NCBI RefSeq assembly: GCF_000374465.1
Contig: NZ_KB894530.1
Coordinates: forward strand, 430,888-494,887
Length of the DNA: 64,000 nucleotides
Direction: 5' to 3'
Origin: Ahrensia kielensis DSM 5890
GTDB lineage: Bacteria; Pseudomonadota; Alphaproteobacteria; Rhizobiales; Rhizobiaceae
Position 1 is the first letter of the stretch. Each line of letters begins with the position of its first letter. Below are positions 54,601-63,147 of this stretch, piece by piece. The notes under the pieces were generated by a model. The model did no database searches. It was not told the origin of the DNA and worked only from the letters and a program-made list of their open reading frames with translations. A program made the position numbers and the translations under genes.

Positions 54601-55659
54601 ATGAACCTAAAAATAATGTTATCGACAGTTGCTATTGTAGCGCTTTCAACAACCGCTCAAGCAGAAACATTGCGGTTATTGACATGGGGCGGCTACGCAC
54701 CGGACGATGTTGTTGCCAAATTTGAAGCGGAAACTGGCCACAAGGTTGAAGTCACAAAATCCAACAATGAAGAAATGATCGCTAAACTTCGTGCGACCAA
54801 TGGCGGCGGCTTTGATCTTGCACAGCCAAGCCAAGACCGTATTGCGGGCCCACAGGCAGAATTCGGCATCTACAAGCCTTTGGACCTTTCAAAAATTGAA
54901 ACAGCCCTTTTCATTCCGTCTATGTTGGAAGCAACTAAAGGCAACACCACTTATGAAGGCGACGTCTATGGCGTTCCGCATATTTGGGGCACCAGCGGCT
55001 TGATCGTTAATTCATCAACAGCCGCTGACATCAAGGATTACACAGACCTGTGTAATGATTCAGTATCTGGCAAAGTTTCTTATCGTCTCAAGCGCGCAAC
55101 GCTAACTGGTTTTGCCTTTGCAATGGGCATGGACCCATTTGCAGCCTATGGCGATGAAGCGGCTTACAAAGACATTCTTGATAAGGTCGAAGCAAAGCTC
55201 ATTGAATGTAAAAGCAATGTGAAAGCTTACTGGGATGGCGGTGATGAGATTAAAAACCTGCTACGTTCCGGTGAAGTTGTTGCGGCTATGGCTTGGGACA
55301 CAGGCGGCTGGCAGCTAAACGAAGACAATGCGGACATCAACTATGTTGCCCCAACCTCAGGTGCTTTGGGTTGGATTGACACATTTGCAATTCCTGCACG
55401 CGGCCGTGCCGATGAAGCTGCATATGCTTGGATCAATTTTGTGATGAAGCCGGAAATTGCGGCAATGATCACAGAATCTGCAGGCAACTTCACTGCCTCA
55501 CAGGGCGGCGATGCCAATGTAAACGATGCCTTGAAACAACGTTATCAAGCAAGCTTCCCGCAAGAGGCGATTGACAATGTGAAATGGTATCCAGTTGTTC
55601 CTGCTGGACTGGAAGTACTGGAAGGTGCTGCTTTGGACCGCATTAACGCTGCTCAATAA
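54601..55659 (+). CDS. Polyamine-type periplasmic binding protein (PotD/PotF-like)
   Basis: This 352-residue extracellular solute-binding protein starts at ATG 54601 (MNLKIMLSTVAIVALSTTAQ). Its signal peptide is probably cut after TAQA, and the mature start ETLRLLTWGGYAPDDVVAKF is typical for PotD/PotF-like proteins. AMAWDTGGWQLNED and WIDTFAIPARGRADEAAYAW are in the ligand-closing C-lobe. It is the first gene of a potFABC-like operon. The ligand may be a polyamine, but this subfamily also includes opine and amino-acid-type binders. Confidence 0.88.
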   Translation: MNLKIMLSTVAIVALSTTAQAETLRLLTWGGYAPDDVVAKFEAETGHKVEVTKSNNEEMIAKLRATNGGGFDLAQPSQDRIAGPQAEFGIYKPLDLSKIETALFIPSMLEATKGNTTYEGDVYGVPHIWGTSGLIVNSSTAADIKDYTDLCNDSVSGKVSYRLKRATLTGFAFAMGMDPFAAYGDEAAYKDILDKVEAKLIECKSNVKAYWDGGDEIKNLLRSGEVVAAMAWDTGGWQLNEDNADINYVAPTSGALGWIDTFAIPARGRADEAAYAWINFVMKPEIAAMITESAGNFTASQGGDANVNDALKQRYQASFPQEAIDNVKWYPVVPAGLEVLEGAALDRINAAQ

Positions 55660-55690
55660 TTGCGTCCTGCTTTTATCTTGCATAATATAA

Positions 55691-55720
55691 AGAAGCGCGG
55701 TTGCCGCGCTTCTCTTTTTT
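55691..55720 (+). terminator. Rho-independent terminator/attenuator after binding-protein gene
   Basis: AGAAGCGCGG pairs with CCGCGCTTCT around TTG, followed by a run of T (CTTTTTT). It lies 31 bases after the binding-protein stop and before the ATPase gene, a clear intrinsic terminator shape. Part of the transcripts must read through for the transporter genes to be expressed, unless these have their own promoter. Confidence 0.88.
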
Positions 55721-55736
55721 GAAAGCTTAAATACAC

Positions 55737-56843
55737 ATGCCTTCCACACCGGACCTCGAATGTCGTGCGATCTCAAAAAGTTTCAAAGACTTTAAAGCTG
55801 TTCGAGACATAAGTTTTAGTGTGCCACAAGGCACTTTTTTCTCCATTCTTGGTCCATCGGGCTGTGGTAAAACCACGCTCCTACGCATGATTGCCGGCTT
55901 TCAGGAACCTTCTAGCGGTGACCTATTGATCAAGGGCAAATCTATGCTCAACGTCGCACCAAACAAACGTCCTGTCTCAATGGTCTTCCAGCATCTCGCT
56001 TTGTTTCCGATGATGAGCATTGGCGCTAATGTTGGCTTCGGCCTGCGCCAACGCGGCGTGAATAAGTCAGACATCAAAAAGCAAGTGGAGCAAGTCTTAG
56101 AACGTGTTGGTCTCGGCGGCACGAGTGATCGCGCTGTCAGCTCTCTTTCGGGCGGCCAAAAGCAACGTGTTGCAATTGCACGCTGCATGGTGCTGGAGCC
56201 TGATGTGCTCTTATTGGATGAGCCGCTTGGCGCGCTTGATCTGAAATTACGCGAGCATATGAAAATCGAATTGAAGCAACTGCAATCTGAGTTCAACACC
56301 ACCTTTGTTTACATTACCCATGACCAGTCCGAAGCATTGGTCATGAGCGATCAAATCGCGGTAATGAACCATGGTGTGTTTGAACAAGTCGGCACTGCGA
56401 AAGAACTTTATTACGAGCCACAAACAGCTTTCGTTGCTGGATTTGTCGGCGAAGCAAACCGCTTCCATGCGACTGTGAACACAGTAAAAGACGGTGTTCT
56501 CAACTTAAAAACACCTGAAGGCAAAAGCCTCAGCAGCCTTGATTTAGGACAAGGCCTTGCCAATGGCAACAAGGTAGATGTTTTCGTGCGCCCTGAAGCT
56601 GTGCGTTTATCGCGCATCGCAAAAGACGTGGCGAAAATGGGAAACACAGGAACAGGTATCGTCGAAAACGTATTGTTTAACGGTGCCAACAGCCAGCTTA
56701 TTTTGCGTGATGCTACCAATGCTGCATCCATGAATGTGGCGCTGCCGCAAACTGGAGAATTCCGCGACCTTGCCGTTGGCGATACAGTGCACTTTGGATG
56801 GGCGCCGGAGCAAACCCGTTGTTTCGCGCATCAAGGCAATTGA
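55737..56843 (+). CDS. Polyamine-type ABC transporter ATP-binding protein (PotA-like)
   Basis: This 368-residue ATPase has Walker A GPSGCGKTT, Q-loop VFQHLALFPMM, signature LSGGQKQRVAIARC, Walker B VLLLDEPLGALD and switch His YITHDQSEAL. A C-terminal TOBE domain follows from about residue 270 (VDVFVRPEAVRLSRIAKDVA). It starts at ATG 55737, 77 bases after the binding-protein gene, and is followed by two permeases. PotA/PotG-type transporters import putrescine or spermidine; the ligand here remains open. Confidence 0.92.
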   Translation: MPSTPDLECRAISKSFKDFKAVRDISFSVPQGTFFSILGPSGCGKTTLLRMIAGFQEPSSGDLLIKGKSMLNVAPNKRPVSMVFQHLALFPMMSIGANVGFGLRQRGVNKSDIKKQVEQVLERVGLGGTSDRAVSSLSGGQKQRVAIARCMVLEPDVLLLDEPLGALDLKLREHMKIELKQLQSEFNTTFVYITHDQSEALVMSDQIAVMNHGVFEQVGTAKELYYEPQTAFVAGFVGEANRFHATVNTVKDGVLNLKTPEGKSLSSLDLGQGLANGNKVDVFVRPEAVRLSRIAKDVAKMGNTGTGIVENVLFNGANSQLILRDATNAASMNVALPQTGEFRDLAVGDTVHFGWAPEQTRCFAHQGN

Positions 56844-56844
56844 T

Positions 56845-57708
56845 ATGAAGTCTGATAAATCCAAGCTCACATTCTGGTTGCTGTTATCCCCCTTGGTCAT
56901 CTGGCTGGCAACACTGATTGTTCTGCCGCATGTCGGGATGTTTTTGGTTTCACTTCGCGAGAAAGTTGGCATACGCGAATATGAAACCAGCTTTGCCAAT
57001 TACGCTGTTTTCTTCAATGAACCGCTTTATTGGAACACTTTTGCACGCACCGCTTATATGTCGATTGCTGCAACACTGCTGACCTTGTTCATCGGCTTCC
57101 CCATTGCCTATTACATTGCCAAGCTGACACGCGGCCGCACAAAAACAACGCTGTTTTTAATGTGCCTCATTCCATTTTGGGTAAGTGAGCTTGTACGCAC
57201 ATTTGGCTGGATGATCCTGCTTCGTGAAACCGGTGTCGTCTCGCAATTGTTGCAATATGCAGGGCTGGTCGATGGGCCAATTGAAATGCTTTATAATGAT
57301 GCCGCGATCATGACCGGACTGGTCTATACGTCCATGCTCTTCATGGTCGTGCCATTGGTCACAACACTCGACAGTCTTGATGATAGTTTGATCGAGGCGG
57401 GCTACGATCTTGGCGGAACAAGCTTTTCTATATTGCGCGAGATTGTCATTCCTCATGCCATGCCCGGCATTGTATCAGGGTGCATCGTTGTTTTCATGCT
57501 ATCGCTTGGCAATTATCTCACGCCTATTTTGCTGGGCGGTAAAGACAGTCTTTGGTTCACAGGCCTAATTTACAGTCAGTTTATCACCCGCTTTAATTGG
57601 GAACTTGGCTCCGCATTTGGCTTCCTGCTGCTGGGACTTTCATCACTGATCGTGTTCCTTGGCCTAAAGCTTTCAGGACAATCTCTAAGCAAGACGATGG
57701 CCCGCTGA
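56845..57708 (+). CDS. Polyamine-type ABC transporter permease (PotB-like)
   Basis: This 287-residue inner-membrane permease starts at ATG 56845 (MKSDKSKLTFWLLLSPLVIW), one base after the ATPase stop; longer frames upstream overlap the ATPase. Six hydrophobic spans are seen, with MSIAATLLTLFIGFPIAYYI and the EAA loop EAGYDLGGTSFSILREIVIP. It forms a heterodimer with the next gene's product. Confidence 0.92.
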   Translation: MKSDKSKLTFWLLLSPLVIWLATLIVLPHVGMFLVSLREKVGIREYETSFANYAVFFNEPLYWNTFARTAYMSIAATLLTLFIGFPIAYYIAKLTRGRTKTTLFLMCLIPFWVSELVRTFGWMILLRETGVVSQLLQYAGLVDGPIEMLYNDAAIMTGLVYTSMLFMVVPLVTTLDSLDDSLIEAGYDLGGTSFSILREIVIPHAMPGIVSGCIVVFMLSLGNYLTPILLGGKDSLWFTGLIYSQFITRFNWELGSAFGFLLLGLSSLIVFLGLKLSGQSLSKTMAR

Positions 57709-57709
57709 T

Positions 57710-58558
57710 ATGATTACAACGATCCCGCAAAATTCAGCATTCAAATGGTCGTACCGACTTTATGTCACGCTGTTCTTTATTTACTTGGCACTACCATTAG
57801 CGACCGTTTGCGTCTTTGCATTCAACGACAGCGTCTTTCCTTCTCTGCCTTGGGAAGGTTTCACATGGGCTTGGTTCTTTGGCGATCAAGCGCCTTATAT
57901 AGGGGTGTTTCATGAGCGCCCTATCCTGCGCTCTGTCGTGACCTCAGGCGTTGTCGCGTTTTGGGTTGCAACCCTCTCGGTCTTTGTCGGCACGTGCAAT
58001 GCGTTTTTATTTGTACGTCATGAGTTTCGCGGCAAAGCGTTCTTATATATTTTGATGCTTTTGCCGTTGATCATTCCCGGCATTATTTTAGGCATCTCAA
58101 TATTGGTATTCACATCAAATGTTGCCAACACGCTCGAAGACGCAACAGGGCTTTGGTTTGATGGGCTACGGCCAGGTATTATTTTAGTTGTTCTTGGCCA
58201 GTTCTCGTTCATTACCACATTTGCAACGCTGGTAATTTCTGCGCGATTGCAAAAGTTTGATAGCAGTCTTGAAGAAGCAGCGCTTAATCTTGGCGCAACA
58301 CAATGGGGCGCGATACGCGCTGTCACTTTGCCATTTTTGTTTCCCGCCATGGCAGCGGCAGCTGTTGTTGCTATCTTGATGAGCTTTGAGAATTTCAACA
58401 CAACACTCATGCTCGTTGGCTCTGATGCACCACTGACAATTACAATGTTTGACCGCCTAAAGCTTGGTTCAACACCAGTGCTAAATGCTGTTTCACTTCT
58501 ACTAATTGTGGGATCAGCAATCTTGGGCTTGGCTTCGCTACTTTTGCAAAAGAAATAA
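57710..58558 (+). CDS. Polyamine-type ABC transporter permease (PotC-like)
   Basis: This 282-residue permease has six spans and the EAA loop EEAALNLGATQWGAIRAVTL, followed by PFLFPAMAAAAVVAILMSFE, typical of PotC/PotI. It starts one base after the potB-like stop. It is the last gene of the operon; the GntR regulator gene converges on it 26 bases away. Confidence 0.92.
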   Translation: MITTIPQNSAFKWSYRLYVTLFFIYLALPLATVCVFAFNDSVFPSLPWEGFTWAWFFGDQAPYIGVFHERPILRSVVTSGVVAFWVATLSVFVGTCNAFLFVRHEFRGKAFLYILMLLPLIIPGIILGISILVFTSNVANTLEDATGLWFDGLRPGIILVVLGQFSFITTFATLVISARLQKFDSSLEEAALNLGATQWGAIRAVTLPFLFPAMAAAAVVAILMSFENFNTTLMLVGSDAPLTITMFDRLKLGSTPVLNAVSLLLIVGSAILGLASLLLQKK

Positions 58559-58584
58559 TATTAGCGATATTTCAGCCCAGCAGT

Positions 58585-59337
58585 TTAAACCCCACCTTCG
58601 AAAACGCGTTTACGCGCATTTTCAACATGGGCGCGCATTGCTGTTCGTGCTGCGGCTGCATCTTTGTTTTTGATGGCTTTGAATATTGCGTAATGTTCGT
58701 CCTGAACAAGCGCAAGGCGTTCGCGCGGTTTTGTCAAAGACAGGTTCCGCGTTAGGTTCATACCCGTCAGAATATTGTTTTCCATAGAGGAACGCGCCGC
58801 TGTAAAATAAGGATTGGTCGAAATTTCACAAACTGCCATGTGAAATTCTTCGTCAGCAACCACGCCAAGTTCAGCTTGTTCAATGCAGCGATCCAACTCC
58901 TGCAAAATTGATTTTAAGCGAGCAAGGTCTGCATCGGTGCGGCGGAGCGCAGCCAGATAAGCTGCTTCACCTTCAATCGCAGCACGAAACTCAAAAGTGC
59001 GCTGAATATCTGCGATAGAGCCAACCGGCGCAAAATCAAGAGCCGCCTTTTCAGGTTTGCGTATGACATAAGAGCCGGACCCTTGGCGTGATACGATTAC
59101 CTCATCACTGCGCAATTGTTTGAGCGCCTGACGCAGGACCGGACGAGACACATCAAGCTCTTTGCATAGCTGATTTTCCGGAGGCATTTTTTCACCAACA
59201 GGAATATCGCCATCAAGTATCATGGTCAAAATACGTTCATAAGCCCTGTCTGCTAACGTTCCATCCTGAACGATGCGCTCGGCGCTATTGCTACTGCCAA
59301 CCATTATACGTTCTACCGATTGTGTGTTTGTCGCCAT
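58585..59337 (-). CDS. GntR/FadR-family transcriptional regulator
   Basis: This 250-residue regulator has an N-terminal winged helix (LADRAYERILTMILDGDIPV, KMPPENQLCKELDVSRPVLR, LRQALKQLRSDEVIVSRQGS) and a FadR/FCD all-helical ligand domain, with metal- or acid-binding-type residues in EFRAAIEGEAA and EEFHMAVCE. Start ATG 59337 overlaps the RraA-like gene by 25 bases; a later ATG at 59304 is possible. It is the last gene of the minus-strand cluster that starts with the TRAP binding protein. Regulation of that cluster by a uronate or sugar acid is likely (inference). Confidence 0.87.
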   Translation of the reverse strand: MATNTQSVERIMVGSSNSAERIVQDGTLADRAYERILTMILDGDIPVGEKMPPENQLCKELDVSRPVLRQALKQLRSDEVIVSRQGSGSYVIRKPEKAALDFAPVGSIADIQRTFEFRAAIEGEAAYLAALRRTDADLARLKSILQELDRCIEQAELGVVADEEFHMAVCEISTNPYFTAARSSMENNILTGMNLTRNLSLTKPRERLALVQDEHYAIFKAIKNKDAAAARTAMRAHVENARKRVFEGGV

Positions 59338-60068
59338 GCCGCAAAGTTTTCTACTGTTTGTTGGTCGGTAGGTGGATATAGCCCAAAAGTGGAAGCACCA
59401 TTTTTTATCATTTCCATTACATAATCTTCAAACACTGTCATTTCTGCAGCCTGTACTGCCACTTGTTCCGTAAGATGTGACGGGATGCAAACGACACCTT
59501 CATTATCACCAACAATTGTATCGCCAGGAAACACGGATACGCCGCCACATGCAATGGCTTCATTGAGGCCAATTGCATGGTGTTTGGTCAAATTTGTCGG
59601 CGCGCTAGGCCGTGTGTGATAAGCAGGTATATCCAATTCTGCTAACTCCGGCGAATCTCGAAAGCCGCCATCTGTTACGATACCTGCGCATCCGCGCGCC
59701 TGTAATCTCGTGGCAAGGATACAGCCTGCAGATGCCGCGCTTGCGTCACCGCGAGCATCAATAACAAAAATCGCTCCTTTAGGACATTCCTCAACGCCTT
59801 TGCGTTGCAGGTTGTTACGGTCTTCAAACGAAGCCAGCACGTCTATGTCTTCTCTTGCTGGAATGTAGCGCAGCGTAAATGCAAAGCCGACCATGTTTTC
59901 ACCATATGCCAATCTTCGCGGGCCTTGAAGAAACACATTTTTCAAACCGTGTTTGAAGAGGACTGTTGTTAAAGTCGCAGTGCTCACCTTCTTCAATAGC
60001 GCATAACTATCCTGACGAACGGCATTACTCACATCATAATGGCTTTGCTTAAGCATAGATTTTCCCAT
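59313..60068 (-). CDS. RraA-like / HMG-aldolase family protein
   Basis: This 251-residue protein starts at ATG 60068 or 60056 (MGKSMLKQSHYDV), just after the TRAP permease stop. Family features are STATLTTVLFKHGLKN, YGENMVGFAFTLR, GAIFVIDARGDASAASAGCI, GCAGIVTDGGFRDSPEL with the G-x-x-x-D-G-x-x-R-D signature, and PGDTIVGDNEGVVCIPSHL. Members act as 4-hydroxy-4-methyl-2-oxoglutarate-type aldolases or decarboxylases, or bind RNase E. The setting beside a TRAP transporter and kduI favours a catabolic step for a sugar acid, but none can be named. Confidence 0.85.
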   Translation of the reverse strand: MGKSMLKQSHYDVSNAVRQDSYALLKKVSTATLTTVLFKHGLKNVFLQGPRRLAYGENMVGFAFTLRYIPAREDIDVLASFEDRNNLQRKGVEECPKGAIFVIDARGDASAASAGCILATRLQARGCAGIVTDGGFRDSPELAELDIPAYHTRPSAPTNLTKHHAIGLNEAIACGGVSVFPGDTIVGDNEGVVCIPSHLTEQVAVQAAEMTVFEDYVMEMIKNGASTFGLYPPTDQQTVENFAAWRQTHNR

Positions 60069-60069
60069 C

Positions 60070-61347
60070 TTAAAACAACCCCGGAAGCCACATAGAAAAT
60101 CCTGGAACATACGTTACGAGAAGTAGCGCCGCTAGGATTGCAAGGTAGAAGGGCCAGATCGTACGAACGGCATCTTCAATGCGAATTTTACCAACCGCAC
60201 AGCCAACGAACAAACAAGTGCCAACAGGCGGCGTACATAGACCAAGCCCAAGATTGATTAAGAGCATTATGCCAAAGTGTTCAGGTGCCATGCCAAGACT
60301 TTTGGTAATAGGCAGGAAGATTGGCGTACAAATTAAAATCAATGCAGCCATATCCATAATCATGCCAAGCAAAAGCAAAATGACATTGATCATGAGAAGG
60401 ATAACAATCGGATTATCCGATATTGAGACCAATAAATTACTGAGTAATGCTGGCACCTGATAAAGGGCGAGCAAATAGGCAAAAGAACTCGCGAATGCGA
60501 TTAAAATCATAACCATCGCTGTTGTGCGAACAGACGACGTTACCGCAATAATAAACCCCTGTAAGGAAAGGCTACGGTAATAAAACTTAGTCAAAAGCAG
60601 AGCGTATATTGCACCAAATGCACCAGATTCAGTGACCGTAAATACGCCCGACAAAGTGCCGCCCACAATGATGACAGCCGTTATGAGGCCTGGCACGGCA
60701 TCCAGTGCAGTGCGCGCAACTTGCGCGTGACCTGGATATGGTTCTGCTGGATATTTGTGTTTTACAGCAAGAATATAAGCCGCAATCGCCAAACACACAC
60801 ACATCAAAATACCAGGCAAAACACCTGCCAAGAATAACTTGGAAACAGATATACCCCCGCCGGCGGCCACCGCGAAAATGATCATATTATGACTTGGCGG
60901 AATTACGATTCCTGCGATCGACGATGTCACGGTAACATTGACGGCATATGCAGGGCTATAACCGCGCTCTTTCATCACAGGGATCAACAGTGAGCCAAGC
61001 GAAGAAATGTCAGCGATTGCAGATCCGGAGATACCGCCAAACAGCATACTGGAAAAGATGTTTACCATCGCCAATCCGCCTTTGATATGGCCGACCAATG
61101 CTGAGGCAAAACGAACGAGGCGTTGCGCGATACCGCCATGCAACATGATTTCACCTGCGAAGATGAAAAATGGAATCGCAAGCAGCGAAAAGACCGTGAC
61201 ACCAGCCATTGCGCGCTGGAAAGTGATTAACATTGGAAAGCCTTCAAACCAGAAGGCAGAAGCAGCAGCAATGCCCATAGCGAAAGCAACGGGCATGCCC
61301 ATCACAACGCCAATGGCAAAAACACCCAAGAGTATAGCGAGGCCCAT
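60070..61347 (-). CDS. TRAP transporter large permease (DctM-like)
   Basis: This 425-residue membrane protein of the DctM type has about 12 hydrophobic spans. Characteristic segments are MGMPVAFAMGIAAASAFWFE, FSSMLFGGISGSAIADISSL, the IVIPPSHNMIIFAVAAGGGI motif and INLGLGLCTPPVGTCLFVGC. It starts just after dctQ and is followed by the RraA-like gene without gap. It drives uptake with a sodium gradient, taking ligand from the DctP-type protein at 61958. Confidence 0.93.
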   Translation of the reverse strand: MGLAILLGVFAIGVVMGMPVAFAMGIAAASAFWFEGFPMLITFQRAMAGVTVFSLLAIPFFIFAGEIMLHGGIAQRLVRFASALVGHIKGGLAMVNIFSSMLFGGISGSAIADISSLGSLLIPVMKERGYSPAYAVNVTVTSSIAGIVIPPSHNMIIFAVAAGGGISVSKLFLAGVLPGILMCVCLAIAAYILAVKHKYPAEPYPGHAQVARTALDAVPGLITAVIIVGGTLSGVFTVTESGAFGAIYALLLTKFYYRSLSLQGFIIAVTSSVRTTAMVMILIAFASSFAYLLALYQVPALLSNLLVSISDNPIVILLMINVILLLLGMIMDMAALILICTPIFLPITKSLGMAPEHFGIMLLINLGLGLCTPPVGTCLFVGCAVGKIRIEDAVRTIWPFYLAILAALLLVTYVPGFSMWLPGLF

Positions 61348-61349
61348 GA

Positions 61350-61880
61350 TCAGCGCCCTTCTTCAAGTTCGGCTTGAGCCGGTAATGTAAATTTGAAAAT
61401 ACGAATGATAATACGCGCGATCAGAAACACGGCCATAAGTCCGCCGCAGCAAACCATTGAGAACGTGCGCACACTTTCTGGCACGTTAAGCATCGGCAAA
61501 CGTGTATCCCAACCAAACTGCATCAGCTCGATCCCCGCCAGAAACATAACGACGCTAAAAATCGCGAGGATAATGTCTACGATAATCACACCCACGGTAC
61601 GGATGCGCTCACCGAATGCATCTCGAAACATGGTGACGCCAAGATGGCTATCATCGTGGATGCCTGCAGCTGCACCGAGAAAAGCGATGTAACCGATAAG
61701 AACAAGAGCAAGCTGTTCAACCCATGTTGGTGTTACATTGAGAACATAGCGGCCAAATACGAGCCACCCGAATGTTACGATCAAAACGACCAAGGCACAC
61801 GATGCAACCACGATGCAGCCAAAACTAATTTTAGCGAGCACACTCTCGGCTCGAGCAATGATCAAAGCACGATCAGCCAT
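61350..61880 (-). CDS. TRAP transporter small permease (DctQ-like)
   Basis: This 176-residue protein has four spans, typical for DctQ. ATG 61880 (MADRALIIARAESVLAKISF) is preferred over the TTG five codons upstream. Hallmarks are WLVFGRYVLNVTPTWVEQLA and FLGAAAGIHDDSHLGVTMFR. Its stop lies two bases before the dctM start. A hairpin separates it from the binding-protein gene upstream. Confidence 0.92.
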   Translation of the reverse strand: MADRALIIARAESVLAKISFGCIVVASCALVVLIVTFGWLVFGRYVLNVTPTWVEQLALVLIGYIAFLGAAAGIHDDSHLGVTMFRDAFGERIRTVGVIIVDIILAIFSVVMFLAGIELMQFGWDTRLPMLNVPESVRTFSMVCCGGLMAVFLIARIIIRIFKFTLPAQAELEEGR

Positions 61881-61915
61881 TTCTTGAACTTTCAATAATG
61901 TTACAAATTAGAAAC

Positions 61916-61944
61916 GCCCGACCTTTGAAAGGAAAAGATCGGGC
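61916..61944 (-). terminator. Hairpin after TRAP binding-protein gene
   Basis: On the minus strand GCCCGATCTTT pairs with AAAGGTCGGGC (11 pairs with one G-U) around a 7-base loop, then GTTTCTAATTT follows. It lies 13 bases after the dctP-like stop and before the dctQ-like gene. It probably works as a leaky terminator or stabiliser that keeps the binding protein in excess. Confidence 0.75.
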
Positions 61945-61957
61945 ATAATGGTCGATA

Positions 61958-62947
61958 TTAATCAGCGTTGCGGATTAAATCGACAAGCTCTGTAAGATCA
62001 GGGTTAGCTTCTAGGAACTGCTCATAAACTGGAGCCATTGCATCTTGGAACGGTGCTTTATCAGCAATTTCGTTCACTTCAACACCGCCAGCTTTAAGTA
62101 TTTCCATGCTCGCCTTTTCACGCTCGGACCATAGGCTGCGCTGCAAATCAGCGCTGGTGCGACCAGCTTCTTTGACGATTTTCTGCTGTTCAGGTGTCAA
62201 CTTGTCCCAAGTCTTTTTAGACATGCACAGACATTCTGGAATGATCAAATGCTCTGTTAAAGAGTAGTATTTTGCCACTTCGTAGTGATTGGTGGATTCG
62301 TATGATGGCGGGTTGTTTTCTGCTCCATCAATGACGCTTGTTTTGAGTGATTGAAACACTTCAGCAAATGCCATTGGTGTTGCGTTACCGCCCATAGCTT
62401 CAACCATACCAACGAATAGATCGTTGCTCATGACACGAACTTTCATTCCCTTCACGTCTTCAGTCGACGTAATTGGCCGAATGGAGTTGTAAAAAGAACG
62501 TGCACCAGCATCATACCAGCCCAGTGGAACAATGCCCTTGGCTTCCATACCTTTACCGATTGCTTCGCCCGCAGCACCATCCATAAGTTCGTACATTTGC
62601 GGAATGCTTTTGAAGATAAATGGCAAAGACACAACATTGGTTTCAGGAATAGCCTGCCCCATCGGACCAAGGCTGAATTCACCAAAGTCAATCGCACCAA
62701 GACGTATCTGTTCAATCGCGTCCGGCTGACTTCCTAAAAGGCCGTTGTGGTAAGTTTTGCCAGTAATCTCGCCATTTGTCTTTTCGCTGACCTCCTTCAT
62801 GAAAGATTCCATAGCGATGGACACGGGATAGTCCTCAACGTGGATATTCCATCCCCGCAGCTCAACTGCATGAGCCGCTAATGCTGGCAGCGTAAGACCT
62901 ACAGCCAGTGTGGCAGCTTTAATAAATTTTGATTTTGTTACAAACAT
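61958..62947 (-). CDS. TRAP transporter substrate-binding protein (DctP-like)
   Basis: This 329-residue periplasmic protein starts at ATG 62947 after AGGAGGATC, a near-perfect ribosome-binding site. The signal peptide MFVTKSKFIKAATLAVGLTL is probably cut after AAHA. TRAP features include LRGWNIHVEDYPVSIAMESF, PLGWYDAGARSFYNSIRPIT, the conserved Arg in KGMKVRVMSND that binds the ligand carboxylate, and ENNPPSYESTNHYEVAKYYS. Ligands are mostly acidic; a uronate fits the neighbouring kduI. It is the first gene of the operon. Confidence 0.93.
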   Translation of the reverse strand: MFVTKSKFIKAATLAVGLTLPALAAHAVELRGWNIHVEDYPVSIAMESFMKEVSEKTNGEITGKTYHNGLLGSQPDAIEQIRLGAIDFGEFSLGPMGQAIPETNVVSLPFIFKSIPQMYELMDGAAGEAIGKGMEAKGIVPLGWYDAGARSFYNSIRPITSTEDVKGMKVRVMSNDLFVGMVEAMGGNATPMAFAEVFQSLKTSVIDGAENNPPSYESTNHYEVAKYYSLTEHLIIPECLCMSKKTWDKLTPEQQKIVKEAGRTSADLQRSLWSEREKASMEILKAGGVEVNEIADKAPFQDAMAPVYEQFLEANPDLTELVDLIRNAD

Positions 62948-62970
62948 TCGATCCTCCTAGTCGTTTATAT

Positions 62971-63010
62971 TTGTAAAAATATACTAAATTGAATTTACAA
63001 CAATTTACAA
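62971..63010. promoter_or_regulatory. TTTACAA repeats in the TRAP operon promoter
   Basis: ATTTACAA occurs at 62993 and again at 63003, exactly ten bases apart, and TTGTAAA at 62971 is the inverse. The group lies 24-63 bases before the dctP-like start, overlapping where a promoter would be. The GntR/FadR regulator encoded at the end of this operon could bind here (inference). Confidence 0.45.
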
Positions 63011-63147
63011 GTTAAAACTTACGTTACGGAGTGTTTTATTCGAAAAACCACATTTAATTTGGCAACCAATTACTCTAGATACATCTGGCGTTTTAAATCA
63101 CTGCGTCATTAGTCTAATTTTGACGCTTAGAATCTGCGCAAACGGGC

